6,270 nucleotides of DNA, taken from positions 1 to 6,270 of the forward strand of contig JAILIJ010000295.1 of NCBI GenBank assembly GCA_024695315.1, given 5' to 3'. The translations under genes and the position numbers were made by a program. Positions 6,228 through 6,270 of the stretch are shown one piece after another. The stretch's first letter is position 1, and each line of letters starts with the position of its first letter. The DNA comes from Bacteroidaceae bacterium (GTDB taxonomy: Bacteria > Bacteroidota > Bacteroidia > Bacteroidales > Bacteroidaceae). The notes below the pieces were generated by a model, which saw only the letters and a program-made list of their open reading frames with translations, searched no databases and was not told the DNA's origin.

Positions 6228-6270
6228 TTATTTAGCCAAAATCTCACATACTCTATCCTGATAAATGTGT
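6228..6270 (-). CDS. Possible 3' end of a convergent gene (partial)
   Basis: The minus strand reads HIYQDRVCEILAK then TAA (stop at 6230-6228), open to the window edge. The mix of charged and hydrophobic residues looks like an ordinary helical C-terminus. A gene here would converge on the broken receptor with an 84-bp gap. Thirteen codons are too few to identify a family or rule out chance. Confidence 0.25.
   Translation of the reverse strand, partial: HIYQDRVCEILAK

Overview
The window looks like chromosomal DNA from a Bacteroidota member, most likely Bacteroidales and possibly Prevotella-like; the genus is inference. The DNA is AT-rich, start codons lack strong Shine-Dalgarno sequences, and several intergenic sites match the Bacteroidota -7 promoter element TAnnTTTG. 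The protein families fit too: a Bacteroidales-type thymidine kinase, GARS (PurD), a Bacteroidota-type o-succinylbenzoate synthase, and a decayed outer-membrane TonB-receptor-like protein of a characteristic Bacteroidota family.

Layout. On the left, tdk (minus) and purD (plus) are divergent. Each has a candidate -7 box in the shared spacer, placed so that their -33 regions would fall on the same few bases. purD ends in a strong 16-bp hairpin with a T-run and converges on menC (minus). menC stands alone here: no other men gene adjoins it, and about 700 bp without a clear gene lie on its upstream side. That spacer (3255-3950) is not featureless. It holds a plus-strand -7 box, a small hairpin, a candidate 32-codon ORF, four tandem 11-bp repeats with phased TTCG, two more small hairpins, a 12-bp palindrome and T-rich tracts.

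The right third (3951-6143) is one broken gene, a plus-strand outer-membrane protein with a carboxypeptidase-regulatory-like domain, TonB plug and beta-barrel. It carries a stop in its apparent signal peptide, three TGA stops, two TAG stops, two reading-frame changes and probably a large internal deletion. The protein can still be read end to end across the lesions, including a C-terminal aromatic residue, so the decay looks fairly recent. The last 43 bases may hold the 3' end of a convergent minus-strand gene.

The intact genes are housekeeping: thymidine salvage, de novo purine synthesis and menaquinone synthesis. I found no CRISPR array, rRNA, tRNA, transposase or defence system. No convincing new biological system is visible. 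The parts most worth a second look are the repeat and small-ORF region upstream of menC, the shared tdk/purD promoter spacer and the decaying receptor gene.
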